A stretch of DNA of 64,000 nucleotides from Physcia stellaris (lineage: Eukaryota; Ascomycota; Lecanoromycetes; Caliciales; Physciaceae): NCBI GenBank assembly GCA_018902385.1, contig JABSSW010000009.1:310001-374000 (forward strand). The letters run 5' to 3'. Below the pieces are notes generated by a model, which saw only the letters and a list, made by a program, of their open reading frames with translations, was not told the origin of the DNA and ran no database searches. Position numbers and translations under genes: made by a program. This document shows, piece after piece, positions 45,208 through 59,486 of the stretch. Position 1 is the first letter of the stretch; each line of letters begins with the position of its first letter.

Positions 45208-48200
45208 CGCGTTTTTTTTTTTTAAACATCGAAATTTCATGAAATAACAAAATCATGTGTTTGAAACATGTTTGATGTTTTCGTATCGATTTGAAAAAAC
45301 ATTGTAATCGTGATTTTCGCATTTGAAAATTTTAAAACTTGAAAAATCATTATGATCGTGATTTTCGCATTCGGAATTTTTTTTCGATTCATATTCAGTT
45401 TGCATTAAAAACTTGAAAAAACATTTTCTTGAATGATTCAGAAAAAGTATGATTTGATGATTTTATTTGTTTGTTGTTTTCAATATCGAAAATTTGATTT
45501 CGTACAATTCACAACTTTCGATTTGATGATTGACAACTAATTGAATGACAATGAATTTTGAATTCGAATTTTTTTATCATTTTTTATTTTTTTATTTCGT
45601 ATATTGAAATCGATGAATTGATTGAAAAAAATTAAACGCGAAAAACGTCATAATCGCGATCGCATTGAATATATCAAATTTTGAAATTTTCGATTTTTTA
45701 CATTTCATTTTATTCACATTCACGATATTTAACGTTCAATTAAATCAAACAACAATTTCTGAAAATGTTTTTGACACGATTCGATTTTCTATGCGTCGTA
45801 AGTTCTTGACAATAAACAACACAAAATCAATGATTTGAATGAATTTGTTTTTTAATTAATTGTTTCATCAAGAAAATTGCATTTATTTGACGTCGAATGC
45901 GTCGTCGATTCGTCAATTTGTTAACATCGTTTTTTTTCGAATTTTTGATGTGAAATTTTCGTAACATATTTCTCAAATGTTTGATCATTGATATTGATTT
46001 TCAAATACGTTTTTCATAATTTTTTCAACGAACGAGATAATAAAGTTTTGATTCGCTGTACGATTTTTCGAAATTTGATTTTTTTTGAAAATTTTACTAT
46101 TTTCAATCGTCTTGACGTCATATATTTTTTTCGTGATTTCATTTTCGTCAATTTCAATGTTTTCAAATTGATATGTGAATTTTAACGAAATTTTTTGTTT
46201 TTTTTTTTATTTAATTTTTTCGAAAAGCGAAACATGAAAAACATTGTGAATTCGTCATCGTTTGAATATTTTTATACGATAAGTTTGATTTTTTATAATT
46301 TCGAATATTTTGAATGATTCAAAGAATTTTCATTTCAATTTTTTATTTCGTTTGATGCGAATATTCTTGTCGTTGAAATTTACGAAATTTTTCACTTTGA
46401 AATTTTTTTTCGTCAGAATTTTTGCATTTTTGTATTTGATTTGCAATTTTTGAACATGAACTAAATTGATTTTGAATACGTTTAGCAATTTTGTCAAGTA
46501 TTTGACATGATTATTGACAAATTTCGATTTAATTTTGAAATTTGCAAAATTTTCAAATGACATTTTTGAAATGTATTTTTGCATGATTTCGAATGAAAAC
46601 ATTTGCGTTGATACATGTTTATTGTTGTTGTAAACGAATTTCGTCATGAACAATAATTTTATTCAATTGTTTTGTTCGAAATTGACGAACGTTTTGAAAT
46701 ATTGTTTCATGATATTATTTTGTCGTTTTGTTTGATCATCGATTTGCGAATGATATGTCGTGAACAATTTGAATTTGATTTTGAATGCGTAACACAACGA
46801 ATCGTGATATTTTGACGTGAAAATGAAATTTCGATCAATCGTTATTGATGACGAAAAATCATGAAATTTTATTATTTCACGTATCAGAATTTCAATCAGA
46901 TTTTTTGCGATTATCGTTTTCGTGACGAAAATGTAATATGTCATTTTCGTCAATTTATTTATCACGACGAATATTGAATCATGTGTGATTTCGTTTCATG
47001 TTTTGTTTTCAAATAATTTTGTCACGAAATTCATTGTCAAATCAATTCATTTGAATTTCGATATAAAAAAAAACGATAATTTTTCGTATGATTTGTGACG
47101 AGAAATTTTGTTTTTTTTGCAAATGACGCATGTTTCGCAATATTTTTTGATTTGTGCACGCATGTCACGATTTTGTTCGATGTTTTTTTCATTTCGTTTT
47201 GAATTCGATCAATAATATTTTTTTTGTATTAATTTTAAAATGCGTTCAACGTCAAAATGTTCGATCAAAAAATTGTCATGATTTGATTTAATGACGTTTT
47301 TTTTCAGATTTGATAATAAATATAAACGATTTTCGTGTCATAATATTTCATTTTCGTTTCGTCATTGCTCATTGTACATATCAAAAATAATTAATTTCTT
47401 TTTCATTTGTACGACGCAAAAATTTTCGTTTAACAATGATCGCATCAATTCAATAATCTTTTCGATGATTTTTTCGTCGTATATTGTTTCGATTTCGTGA
47501 ATATGTTTTCGCGCAATCATTTCATCGATCGATCGAAAAATTGTTGCATTATTCAATATTATGATTTTTCATTCATTGATAATCACGTCTGATTTCGTTT
47601 TTTGAACATTTTGACATTTCGAAAACGAATCGTGTTGATAATTTGATTTTCGCATTGTTGTTTGAATCGCATCGATACAAATTCGAAATTTCAACGAGTT
47701 TGCTTGAAGAAATCGTCGCAATTGATTCAGAATTTGACGATTGTTTTCGATTTTTTTTTTTTCAGAAATTATCATATGATTTGATCGTCGCGACAAATCG
47801 TTCGCAAAATTCTTTGTATCAAAACGATAATCGATGATAAAATCGTAACGTGATAATTTTGAATTCATCGAATTTGTCGAAATGACAACTTCGTTGTTGT
47901 CATGAAACGATTGAAATTTCGATAATTCGTCAAAACGAAAATTTTTTTTTTGATTTTTTCGAAATAATATCGTCATTGTTTGAAAACAAATACAATAATC
48001 AATAATTTTTTGTCATGAATTTCGTAATGACATTTCGTCGAAATCATTTTTTTCGAAAAATAAATTATCGAATGTCAATGTTTTTCGTCGTTTGTTTAAC
48101 ACAAAATTTTTTTTATAATTTTGTTCGAAACGTCGATTTTCACGCGAATTCGTTTAATTGAATCGAAATGTCGAAAAATAAATGTTTTCAAAAACGTTTG

Positions 48201-51091
48201 TTTCAAAAATTTGAACGTTTCGAAAATCTCGAAAATCAAAAAACTATTCGATATTCGTTTTTTATTTCGATTTCGATTTCGACTAATTGTTCGTTTTCGT
48301 TTCGTTTTTTTCTTATGAAGATTTGCTGATTTTTTTAACATGAAAATCAGAAATAGTGTCAATTTATTGAAGTTTTTGATGAAACGTTTGTAAAAATTGC
48401 ACAATTTCAAAAAATTCAAAATTTCAAACACGTTTTTCGAAATCGATCAATTTTGTATTGCATCGATTTTGTTTTTTTGCATTTGAACGTTTTTCGAAAA
48501 AACAACAAAATTCAAAAATTCGATATTGTTCGTGAATCATTTGCATTTGTCGTTGTTGATAAACAATTTATGTTTTTTTAAACGTTGAAAAATTCATTTG
48601 ACGTTTTCGATATGTTGTTTTTTATTCATAAAATAAATGACGATATCGTCAAAATATATTATGACGCAAAAATCGAATCGTTTTGTCAAAATTTTGTTGA
48701 CAAAATTTTGAAACGTGACAAATACATTAATAAAATCAAAAAATAAAACGATATATTCAAAATATTCATATCGCGTTCGAAACGTTGTTTTTCACTCATC
48801 ATTTTTTCGAATACGAAATTTATTGTATGTTGCGATCATATCGAAATTTGTATAAATACGAATTTTGTTTAAACGATCAAAATTTTCATCGATCAACGAT
48901 AAAAAATATTTGTTTTTAATGATTAACAAATTTAAATTTTTGTAATTCACGCACAAACGTAAATTCTCGTTTTTTTTTTGACGAAAAAAATTGAAATTTT
49001 TGTTGCGAAAATAAACGATTTGATAAAATCGTTTTTCAAATGTTTGTTCAAATAAATTTTCAATATTGTTAATTCGTTTTCAGATAACGAATAAATAAAT
49101 TCATAAAAAAATTTTTTGTTCGATTTCAAATTTATTGCGTGATCGTCAAATTCATAAATCGACAATTCGTAAATTTTTTTCTCATTCGAAATTTTTGCGA
49201 ATTTTTTCAAAATTTCAAATATGATGATTTTGATATTTGATTTTTTTTATTTTTATTAAAATTGAATTTATTTGAATTCGTCGTTCGATATGTATTTCAT
49301 TCAAATCATTTTTTTCGTCATGAAATATTCGTACGAACATAACGAAAATTTCATTTTTTTCGTCAATCACATCGTTGATTAATTTTTTCGATTCGATTTT
49401 CTCGATACGATTCATGATGAAAAAAAATTTTGAATTGATAATTGTCAAAATCGAATTTTATTTGCAATTCAATTCATTTTTGTTTTTGATAATTTAAATC
49501 ATGACAAATTTAACGATATATTTCAAAATAAATCGATTTTTAGAAAATTTTCGTTGAAAAAACGATTCACGTCGTTTTCGTTCGAAATTTTTAATCGTAC
49601 GAAATAGATTTCATAAATTTTGAATTGATTGTTGTCGAAAATCATGATTTCACAAAAAAAAACGTCGAACAAAATTAATTTGAACTTTTTAACAAAAACG
49701 TTATTTATCAAATTAATTTCTGTTTTTGAATTCATGATTGCAAAAATCTCGATATCATTGATTTTGATTTTGATTTTATCACATTTAATTGTGCGAAATT
49801 TTTTCGACGACGTTTGCTGATGATATCGTTAAAATTCGTCGAGAAAAATTCGTCGTCGTTGTTATTGTTCGTTAGAAAGTTTTTCACTATGTCAATTTGA
49901 TTGAAAAATGTCAAATCGTTTAATTTTTTGTTTTTTCGATTTCAAACAAAAACTTTGCAAAAACAATGCATTTTTTTTTGTTGATGCAAACGTTGATATC
50001 ATGTTCGTTTTTATCACATTCAAAACATTTTTCATTTTTCTTTATGACAGCGAATTCGATTTTGATTCAACGATACAATTTAAATTTGATTGAATTTTTG
50101 TTAAAATTATCGAATTTGAATTTTTATCGTTTTTTCATTGTCATTGCTATTTTCGTTGTCATTGTTGTTGAATTTGTTCTTTTTGTTGAATTGTTTTTTT
50201 CGTTGATAAAATTATCGTCATTTTTTTTGCGTTTGTTGAAATCATTGTTGATGTTAATTTCGATAATTTTCTGTTTGTTATATTGATTGTTTTGATAGTC
50301 AGCGTTTTCGATTTTCTTGAAACGATTAAAAATTTCAATCTTAGTATGCATATCGCGTTTTTTAGCGAGAAAACGCTTATGTTTCGAAAACAATTCTCTA
50401 ATGAAGTTCTGAAATTTCTCGTGATTGTTGAATTTCAATTTCGACGTAAATTGAATCATGAAAGCGATTCGATTGACGTCATAATTCATAACAAATTGCT
50501 TGTTGATTTGTTTATAATTCAAATATTTATCGTAAATATTTTCGATTTTGATGAAAACTTTTTGTACGTTGATTTTCAAAAATTTCTTGTATTCGATTCA
50601 TGTGCGTTTTTCGTTTGATTTTGCAATGACGTCGATTTCTCATAACATGTGAATAATGATTTCTCGTTTCAAAAAATTTCAACGTATACAAATTTAACAT
50701 TATTCGAATCGTTTGCGAAACGATCGCATTGATTGATTTTGAATTGATTTTTCATGATTCGAATATAAAATATTCATTCGACGTAAAACTTTTTGATATA
50801 AAACGCAAATGTTTGTTCGATTGTTTTGATATGATAAAATTTATCGTTGCGACGAAAAATTTCAAATACAACAAAAAACGATGATTGCATGAAACGTTGA
50901 CGTGTTAAAATTATTTGTTGACGAATATAAATTTTTCATTGTGCAATAAATGTTTTTGTTTCAAATTTTTCGAACAAAAATTTCGCATCGAAATTTGACA
51001 ACGATGAAATATCGCGTGCAATCATTGAAATATATTTAATTGTAATTATACACGAATGATGTTAATTTGATGATTATAATAATTATTAAAA

Positions 51092-51407
51092 TGTAAAATT
51101 CGTGAAATGTGACATCAAAAATGTATAACTGAAAACAAAATAATTTTTAAATTAATAATTGCAAAATTAATTATTTTTCACACGATTTGTTATATACACG
51201 TTTTGTTTGATGCAACGTACACATTATTCAACGCATATGCGCAAATATCGATGCGTTAATCGTTGTTGCGTTGATTTTATTAATATAACGAAATTGTTTG
51301 TTTCATGATATAATCGATTTGATATTTCGAATTTGTTTGATTTGAAATCTCGACAATCGAAATTCGATTCATTGTTTTTGCAAATTTTGAATTTTGAATT
51401 TTTTACA
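51092..51407 (-). repeat. LTR, right copy of the Gypsy fossil
   Basis: 316 bp; pairs with 44898-45207 with scattered differences. CGATG follows at 51408-51412. Confidence 0.85.
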
Positions 51408-52741
51408 CGATGTTCATTTCGTTTTTTCTCGTTCGTGATATTTCGTTTACGTTTAAAAATTGTCACGTGAAAAATTGTTGCATCATGCGTGAAAATTTCG
51501 TGAAAAATGTTAATTTAACACGCGTTTGAATTGTCGATTTCGCGATAAATTCGTTGATTTCATTTTTTTCATTTGATGTATCGATAAATTCATCGTTTTT
51601 TTTATGTGCATTGATTGAATTTTTTTTTTGTTTTTCGAAATCATAAACGCAATAAAAATCGAAAATTTCGCAAAAATTGATGCAACAAATATTGATACAA
51701 ACGTCGATATCATCGAAACGATTACAAATGCAAAAATTATTTTGCGTGATTTTTCGACAAATCGTTTTTCAAATAATTCGTTCATTGTAATCGTGAACAA
51801 ATTCAACGATTTGTTTTTTCATTTTTCACGTTCAAAAAACATTATTTTGTAATGTTTGATGACATCACGACGATCGAAAATTCATATTTTGTATTGAATC
51901 GTGATGTTTTCGTCATAATTCATGAACACGTTTGATTTTTTTGTATTGACGAATTTATTTTTTTTATTTTTTTCAAACAATGATTTGATATTAACGAACG
52001 AATAACATTTGCATTTTCAAACGCGTATGTGATTTATCGACGATTTAATATCTGTTCAAATTTCAATAAAATTTGTTGAATTGTCGTCGATTATTGATTT
52101 CGTGTTCATACGATTGCGAACGTATACATTTGTTTTCGTTGCTTTAAATCAAAATTCTATAAACAATTTTGCATTTTGAATCATTGTTCGAATTTGATTT
52201 TCGAATGTTTTTATGACACGTTTTATTACATCGTTTTGAATGAAATTATACGAAACGATGTACTGTGAAACAATGTCGATAAATTCGCATCAAAAATCGA
52301 ATATAAATTTCAATTTTTTGACGTTGTCACAACGTATTGTTTGTAATTTTCGTTAAATTTCTAATTTCATTTTCAATTTTTATTTGTTGAAAATTTCAAA
52401 AATATCGATTCGTTTGCGAAAAAATAAAATTCACGTTCGTCGAAAATGATTATTCACGATTTTTAAAAAATATTCGTAATCGAATTTTGAAACGAATAAA
52501 AATTCACAAATATCGATAAATATCAATTTCAATATATGAATTTTGCGTTCGATTAAACGACGATTATGTGTATTAATCATTTTCGTAATCGCATATATTT
52601 TGCATAAATCGTTGCGATTTTCAACAATAAATATTGATTTGCGTAAAATTGTGATTTTGTGCAAATTTCGAAATTTTGCAAATTTCATATGATCAAAACG
52701 TCGATGTCATAATTCGTATAAATCACGTTTTTTTTGATTAA

Positions 52742-52841
52742 CATTTGAATCAATATTTGAATCAATATTTGAATCAATATTTGAATCAATATTTGAATCA
52801 ATATTTGAATCAACATTTAAATCAATATTTGAATCAACATT
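52742..52841. repeat. 12-bp tandem repeat inside the minus-strand Copia fossil
   Basis: About eight units of ATATTTGAATCA, encoding Asn-Ile-Asp-Ser repeats on the element strand. The opposite-strand Copia copy has only about four units at the same place (about 55.80-55.85 kb). Confidence 0.85.
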
Positions 52842-53796
52842 CGATAATTGAAAATCGATTTCGATATTATTTCGAAAATCAATATTTGCATCGAACAAAA
52901 TTTCGTTCGAATTCACGATTGTTGACATTGCAAATGAAATAAACAAAATTTTAAAAAATTCAATTGCAAATATCGTGTTGTTCGTTAACAATGCGTATTT
53001 TTTAAATTTTGATGTAATTTTGTTTATTATGTAAACATTTTTTTGAACGAATGTTCGAAATATTTCAACGTTTTGTTTATTGCGCATAAACAAATTATCG
53101 TCATTGAAATTTTTTATCAAATTTTTTTTGATAAAATGTTTGTCGAATAAAAAATTAACGTCGAAATCAAATACATAAAACATTTTTATCAACATGTTTT
53201 TATCGTTTTTGACGCGTATCGTCATTGAATCACATTGATTTAAATACAATTTTTTTTTCGATTTTAATCGTGCGTTTTTTTAATCGACTTGAAAAATTCA
53301 TTAAAAAATCGAAAATCGTCAATCATATGAAACGAAACGTCAATGTTTGCAATTCAAACGAATTTGAAAAATTTATTGATCAATTTTTTGAATAAAACGA
53401 CGATTTTTTTCATGTGTTTTTCATTGTTTGAATCGATGTCGATGTCGAAATTTGAATTGTTATTGAACGAAAAAAAATCGACGACGTTGTACGTTTTGTG
53501 TTTTTTATTTTTGCGTAAAAATTTTTTGATTTTTTGTTTTTTCGTTCATTTTTTTAATTTTTTCAAAAAATTACATTTTGCGATTCGATGTGAATCATCG
53601 CAAAAAAAACATTTCGTTTTTTTCGTTTTAATTTTGAAACGACGAAAATTTTCGTCGAAATTGAAAAATCGTCGTTGAAATATGCGATAAAATTGACGAC
53701 GATTATTTTTGATTATCAATGTCGATTCGACGATTTTGTTCGCAATAAATTGTGTTTTTTTTTTTTTTTGCAATTTTTGAATAAATTTATCGATAT

Positions 53797-53992
53797 TGTT
53801 GAAAAGTACGATAACAAAAATTGAAAATATGAACACGAATAAAATCAAAACTTCTGATTGATCGATTAAACGAAACGTGTCAAAATCGATTATTATTAAA
53901 AACATTTGCGCAATCAAATTGTATTTATTTTTGTACGTAATTTCGATAATATTGCATGTAATGCAATGACAATCATTCACATTCGTTCAATA
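53797..53992 (+). repeat. LTR, left copy of the plus-strand Copia fossil
   Basis: 196 bp, a close match to 59487-59682. Its left end abuts the Gag part of the minus-strand Copia fossil. Confidence 0.87.
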
Positions 53993-56900
53993 AATTATGA
54001 AATTCGAATTAACATAAATTTTTTGTGATTGTCAACGTCAATCGTTCGATCACGAAATCACGAAAATCAAACAACAATGAAAATGTTTCATCGATTCGAT
54101 CGCGTCAAAATTGTAAAAATGTTTTACATATTCGAATTCGATCATCAATTCAACGAATGAACGAACGATTGTGAAAATGTTTCACGAAATACAACAAATA
54201 AAAAAAATTTACATATTTACATATCATATCACGCATCATGAACGATTTCGAATTCAACAAATTCAACGCGCGTCGAGTTTGCGATATTTTCATTCGTCAA
54301 AATTGCGAAAAATGATTCAAATTAATGAAACAATGATTTATCGACGAAAAAATTTGAATAATCGTCGATTCAAATTATGTGTCGAAATTGTTATCGAATG
54401 ATTTTCGAAAATCAAAATGAAATGTCGATTTGAATTTTGATAAAAAAAAAATTGAAAAAAAATTCGACGCAAAAACACAATATCAATTCATCGAATGTAT
54501 CGATGACGATAATCAAAAATTGATAACGAAATTGAAAATTGTCAAAAAAATTTGAAAAATTTTTGTCAACAAATACAAACAAAAATTTGTTACAATTGAA
54601 CGACAATTGTTGCAAAAATTCATGAATTACAAAAAATTTTCAAACGTGATTATTGAAATCGTTTATATCGATATTATCAAAAAAAATCGCAAAATTGCAA
54701 ACATGCAATCAAACATAACGAATTTGTTCAAATCAAAACGTCGTTTTCAAACATTTTTAACATTTTTGTTTGTCGAATACGATGTCATTCGTGATACAAT
54801 CGACGCACAAAACAATTTCGATATCGATAAATTTATTCAAAAATTGCAAAAAAAAAAAAAAACACAATTTATTGCGAACAAAATCGTCGAATCGACATTG
54901 ATAATCAAAAACAATCGTCGTCAATCGTATCGCATATTTCAACGACGATTTTTTAATTTTGATGAAAATTCTCGTCGTCGTTTCAAAATCATGACGAAAA
55001 AAATTAAAAATGTTTTTTTGTGACGATTCATACAAAATCGAATCGAATGCAATTTTCTGAAAACATTAAAAAAATGAACAAAAAAACAACAAATCAAAAA
55101 CTGTTTTTAATCAAAAATAAAAAAAAAAACAAAAAACATAAAACGTACAACGTCGCAAATTTTTTTTCGTTTAACAACAATTTCAATTTCGACATCGACA
55201 TCGATTCAAACAATGAAAACGATATGAAAAAAATCGTCGTTTTGTCAAAAAAATTGATCAATAAATTTTTCAAATTCGTATGAATCGCAAATATCGACGT
55301 TTCGTCACACATGATTGACGATTTTCGATTTTTTAATGAATTTTTCAAATCGATTAAAAGACGCACGATCAAAATCGAAAAAAAAAAATTGTATTCAAAT
55401 CAATGTGATTCAATAACGATGCGCGTCAAAAATGATGAAAACACGTTAACGAAAATGTTTTATGTATTTGATTTCGACGTCAATTTTTTATTCGACAAAC
55501 ATTTTATCAAAAAAAATTTGATAAAAAATTTCAATAACGATAGTTTGTTCATGCGCAATAAACAAAACGTTGAAGTATTTCGAGCATTCGTTTAAAAAAA
55601 TGTTTACATAATAAACAAAATCACATCAAAATTTAAAAAGTACGCATTGTTAGCGAGCAACACGATGTTTGCAATTGAATTTTTTGAAATTTTGTTTGTT
55701 TCATTTGCAATGTCAACAATCGTGAATTCGAACGAAATTTTGTTCGATGCAAATATTGATTTTCGAAATGATATCGAAATCGATTTTCAATTATCGAATG
55801 TTGATTCAAGTATTGATTCAAATGTTGATTCAAATATTGATTCAAATGTTAATCAAAAAAAACGTGATTTATACGAATTATGATATCGACGTTTTGATCA
55901 TATGAAATTTGCAAAATTTCGAAATTTGCACAAAATCACAATTTTACGCAAGTCGATTTTCATCGTCGAAAATCGCAACGATTCATGTAAAATATATGCG
56001 ATTACGAAAATGATTAATGCACATAATCGTCGTTTAATCGAACGCAAAACTCATATATTGAAATTGATATTTATTGATATTTGCGAATTTTTATTTGTTT
56101 CAAAATTCGATTACGAATATTTTTTAAAAATCGTGAATAATCATTTTCGACGAACGTGAATTTTATTTTTTCGCAAACGAATCGATGTTTTTGAAATTTT
56201 CAACAAATGAAAATTGAAAATGAAATTAGAAATTCAACGAAAATTACAAACAATACGTTGTGACAACGTCAAAGAATTGAAATTTATATTCGATTTTTGA
56301 TGCGAATTTATCGACATTGTTTCACAGTACATCGTTTCGTATAATTTCATTCAAAACGATGTAATAAAACGTGTCATAAAAACATTCGAAAATCAAATTC
56401 GAACAATGATTCAAAATGCAAAATTGTTTATAGAATTTTGATTTAAAGCAACGAAAACAAATGTATACGTTCGCAATCGTATGAACACGAAATCAATAAT
56501 CGACGACAATTCAACAAATTTTATTGAAATTTGAACAGATATTAAATCGTCGATAAATCACATACGCGTTTGAAAATGCAAATGTTATTTGTTTGTTGAT
56601 ATCAAATCATTGTTTGAAAAAAATAAAAAAAATAAATTCGTTAATACAGAAAAATCGAACGTGTTTATGAATTATGACGAAAACATTACGATTCAATACA
56701 AAATATGAATTTTCGATCGTCGTGATGTCATCAAACATCACAAAATAATGTTTTTTAAACATGAAAAATGAAAAAATGAATCGTTGAATTTGTTCACGAT
56801 TACGATGAACGAATTATTTGAAAAACGATTTGTCGAAAAATCACGCAAAATAATTATTGCATTTGCAATCGTTTCGATGACATCGACGTTCGCATCAATT

Positions 56901-59486
56901 TTTGTCGTATCAATTTTTGCGAAAATTTCGATTTTTGTTGCGTTTATGATTTCGAAAAACAAAAAAAAAATTCAATCAATGCACAAAAAAAAACGATGAT
57001 AAATTCATCGATACATCGAATGAAAAAAATGAAATCAACGAATTTACGACAAAATCGACAATTCAAACGCGCGTTAAATTAACATTTTTTATCAAATTTT
57101 CACGCATGATACAACAATTTTTTCACGTGACAATTTTCAAACGCAAACGAAATATCACGAACGAAAAAAACGAAATGAACATCGCAACAAAATTGCACGC
57201 GTTATGATGATTTTTTTGATCGAAAATTTCGATACGTGCGAACACGATAAATAAATTTTGTTTGCAACAACAAAAAAAACAAATCGACAATTCGTTGAAA
57301 AGTTAATCATATTTGTATTCGAAAATTATCAGAAAATCGTCAATGATTTTATTTGAAACAAATTTTGATTTGAAATTATTCAAATCGAATTGACGACGTT
57401 AATAATCAATGAAATTTGAAACGTCGTCATTTCATCGAAAAACGTCAATATCGTCATCAATAAATGAATATTCAAAATCAAAATGCATGTGAATGATACA
57501 TTGAACAAATTGAAAATCAAATTCGTTGCAAAAAATTTTTCGCAAATATATGAAATCGATTATACAAATATTTTTGTTTCAATTGTCAAATTCGATATTT
57601 TTCGTTTGTTTTTTGTCATCGTCGCGTTGAAAAATTTCGAATGTCATCAAATGAACGTCAACAATGTTTTCACGAAATCATTTTTAAAAAAAATAATTTA
57701 CATGAAATCGTCATTCGACGTGAATTTATTTTTCAAAACAAACATTTTTGATTCGTCGAAATTTTTATGAATTGAAACAAACAATTAAAGATTGACACGA
57801 ACGTTGCGTAAAAAAATTGCATAAATTGAATTTCGAACAAATTTCGATTGATTTTTGCATGTTTCGTCATAAAAAACGAAAAATTATATTGTTTTTTTAC
57901 GTGAACGACATTTTTGTTGTCGTCAAATTCAACGAACAAATCAATTGATTCAAAAATGAATTCAAAAAAATATTCAAAATCAAAAATTTGAAAAAAAAAA
58001 AAATTTTTGACATTAAAATCATTCGCGATCGTAAAAAACGAATTATTCGATTGAATCAAATTTATTATTTGAACGAAATATTGAATGAATTGCATATGAA
58101 TATCGATAAACACGAACGTACGAAATTATTCATGAACGATTACGATTCATTCAAATCAATTGAATCGAACGACGAACGAATTGATTCAAAAAATTATCAA
58201 CACAAAATTGAAAAATTCATGTATGTTGTTATACACATTCGTTCAAATATCGTTTTCGCATTAAAACGATTAAATTAATATTTCAATGATTTTGCGAAAC
58301 ATCACGATAAAACAATGAAAATTTTGTTTCGTTACATTCGATCGATCATCGACTTAAATCTTGTATACGATTTAAAATTGAACAACAATGAAAATTTCAA
58401 AATCAAAATTTATTCGAATTTTGATTACGCAATCGATAAATTGAACAAAAAATCGATTTTCGAATACGTTTACATGTTCGTTGAAAAATCAATATCATGA
58501 ATAAGTCGTAAGCAAAAATCGATCGCTATTTCAATCATTGAAGTCGAATATATGATTTTATCGACATGCATTAAAAAAAAATTATGAATAACACAACTTT
58601 TTCGTGATTTGAATTTCATTAAATATTTTGAAATCGAATTGAATCAAATAACAATCACTCAAAACGATGAACATGAAATTTGCTCATCAATGCAATTCTT
58701 GAGAAATAATCAAATCGTTAATTTGTTGATCAAAAACGCACATATTCATGAACGATCAAAACACATTGATGTGATTTATCACAACATCAAAAATTTGCAT
58801 CAGAAAAATTTGATTCAATTGAATTACGTTTCAAATGCAAACATGATAATCGATGATTTGATTAAATCGTTGTCAAAAAATAAATTCAAAAAATTCGTAA
58901 AACAATTGAAATTGAAAAAATCGAAAATCAATTAAATTTTTCTCAATCGTCAAAATTGTTTTTTTCATGCTAAAATGCGTTAATAATTCAATCGTACACA
59001 TTTGACGAATCATGATCGAAAACAAAAATTCGTTGATCGTGTTCAAATTCGAATTGCATAATAATTCAAAATGATTTTTTTTGAAATCGTTCGAATTTAA
59101 TTTTTTGATCAAAAAAAATCAATGTTTTTTTCGTCAATAATTAAAAAAATTCGAATTTAATGAAAATTACGTCATTTTTTTCATTTTGAAACGATGATAA
59201 TTCGATTATACGAATTTGACAAATTATAATTAAAAACATGAATTCGTTAATCGTATTTAAATTAGAATTGAATAATAATTCAAAATGATTTTTTTCGAAA
59301 ATTCGAATTCGATTTTCTGATCAAAAAATTCAATGTTTTTTCATCAATGAACGAAAATTCGAAATTCAATGAAAATTACGTCGTTGCAAAATTAACATTC
59401 AATAAAAATCATAATCAATGCAAAAATGAAATTCAATGAAAATCGCATTTACGAATGCAATGAACATGATTGTCATCGAATAAAAA

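Larger units (their letters stand above)
44898..51407 (-). mobile_element. Ty3/Gypsy fossil nested in the Copia fossil
   Basis: 6510 bp with LTRs at 44898-45207 and 51092-51407 (TG...CA ends, TGTAAAA and TTTACA) and a CGATG target duplication on both sides. The Copia sequence continues across the site, and the second Copia copy shows the uninterrupted site near 57.2 kb. Parts on the minus strand: Gag-like (about 50.1-50.6 kb), protease and RT start (about 48.9-49.9 kb; YDHAINL-type and LSENELTILK motifs), RT end and RNase H (about 47.6-48.4 kb), integrase core and C-terminus (about 46.3-47.0 kb; TYHSQIDDQTKRQN resembles the Gypsy integrase motif). It is full length in outline but broken throughout. 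Confidence 0.88.
42396..53796 (-). mobile_element. Ty1/Copia fossil, minus strand, split by a Gypsy insertion
   Basis: The 3' LTR lies at 42396-42589. Reading leftwards in plus coordinates from about 53.8 kb, the parts are: Gag with a CCHC-like knuckle (about 53.5-53.8 kb), protease/pre-integrase and integrase start (about 52.4-53.2 kb), integrase remainder (about 51.5-51.9 kb), the inserted Gypsy (44898-51407), reverse transcriptase (about 43.8-44.5 kb; QMNVNNVFTKSFLK resembles the Copia RT motif) and RNase H (about 43.1-43.5 kb). It is broken and heavily mutated, and I see no 5' LTR at its right end, which abuts the opposite-strand Copia copy. Age cannot be timed because mutation is not clock-like, but it predates the Gypsy. 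Confidence 0.85.
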
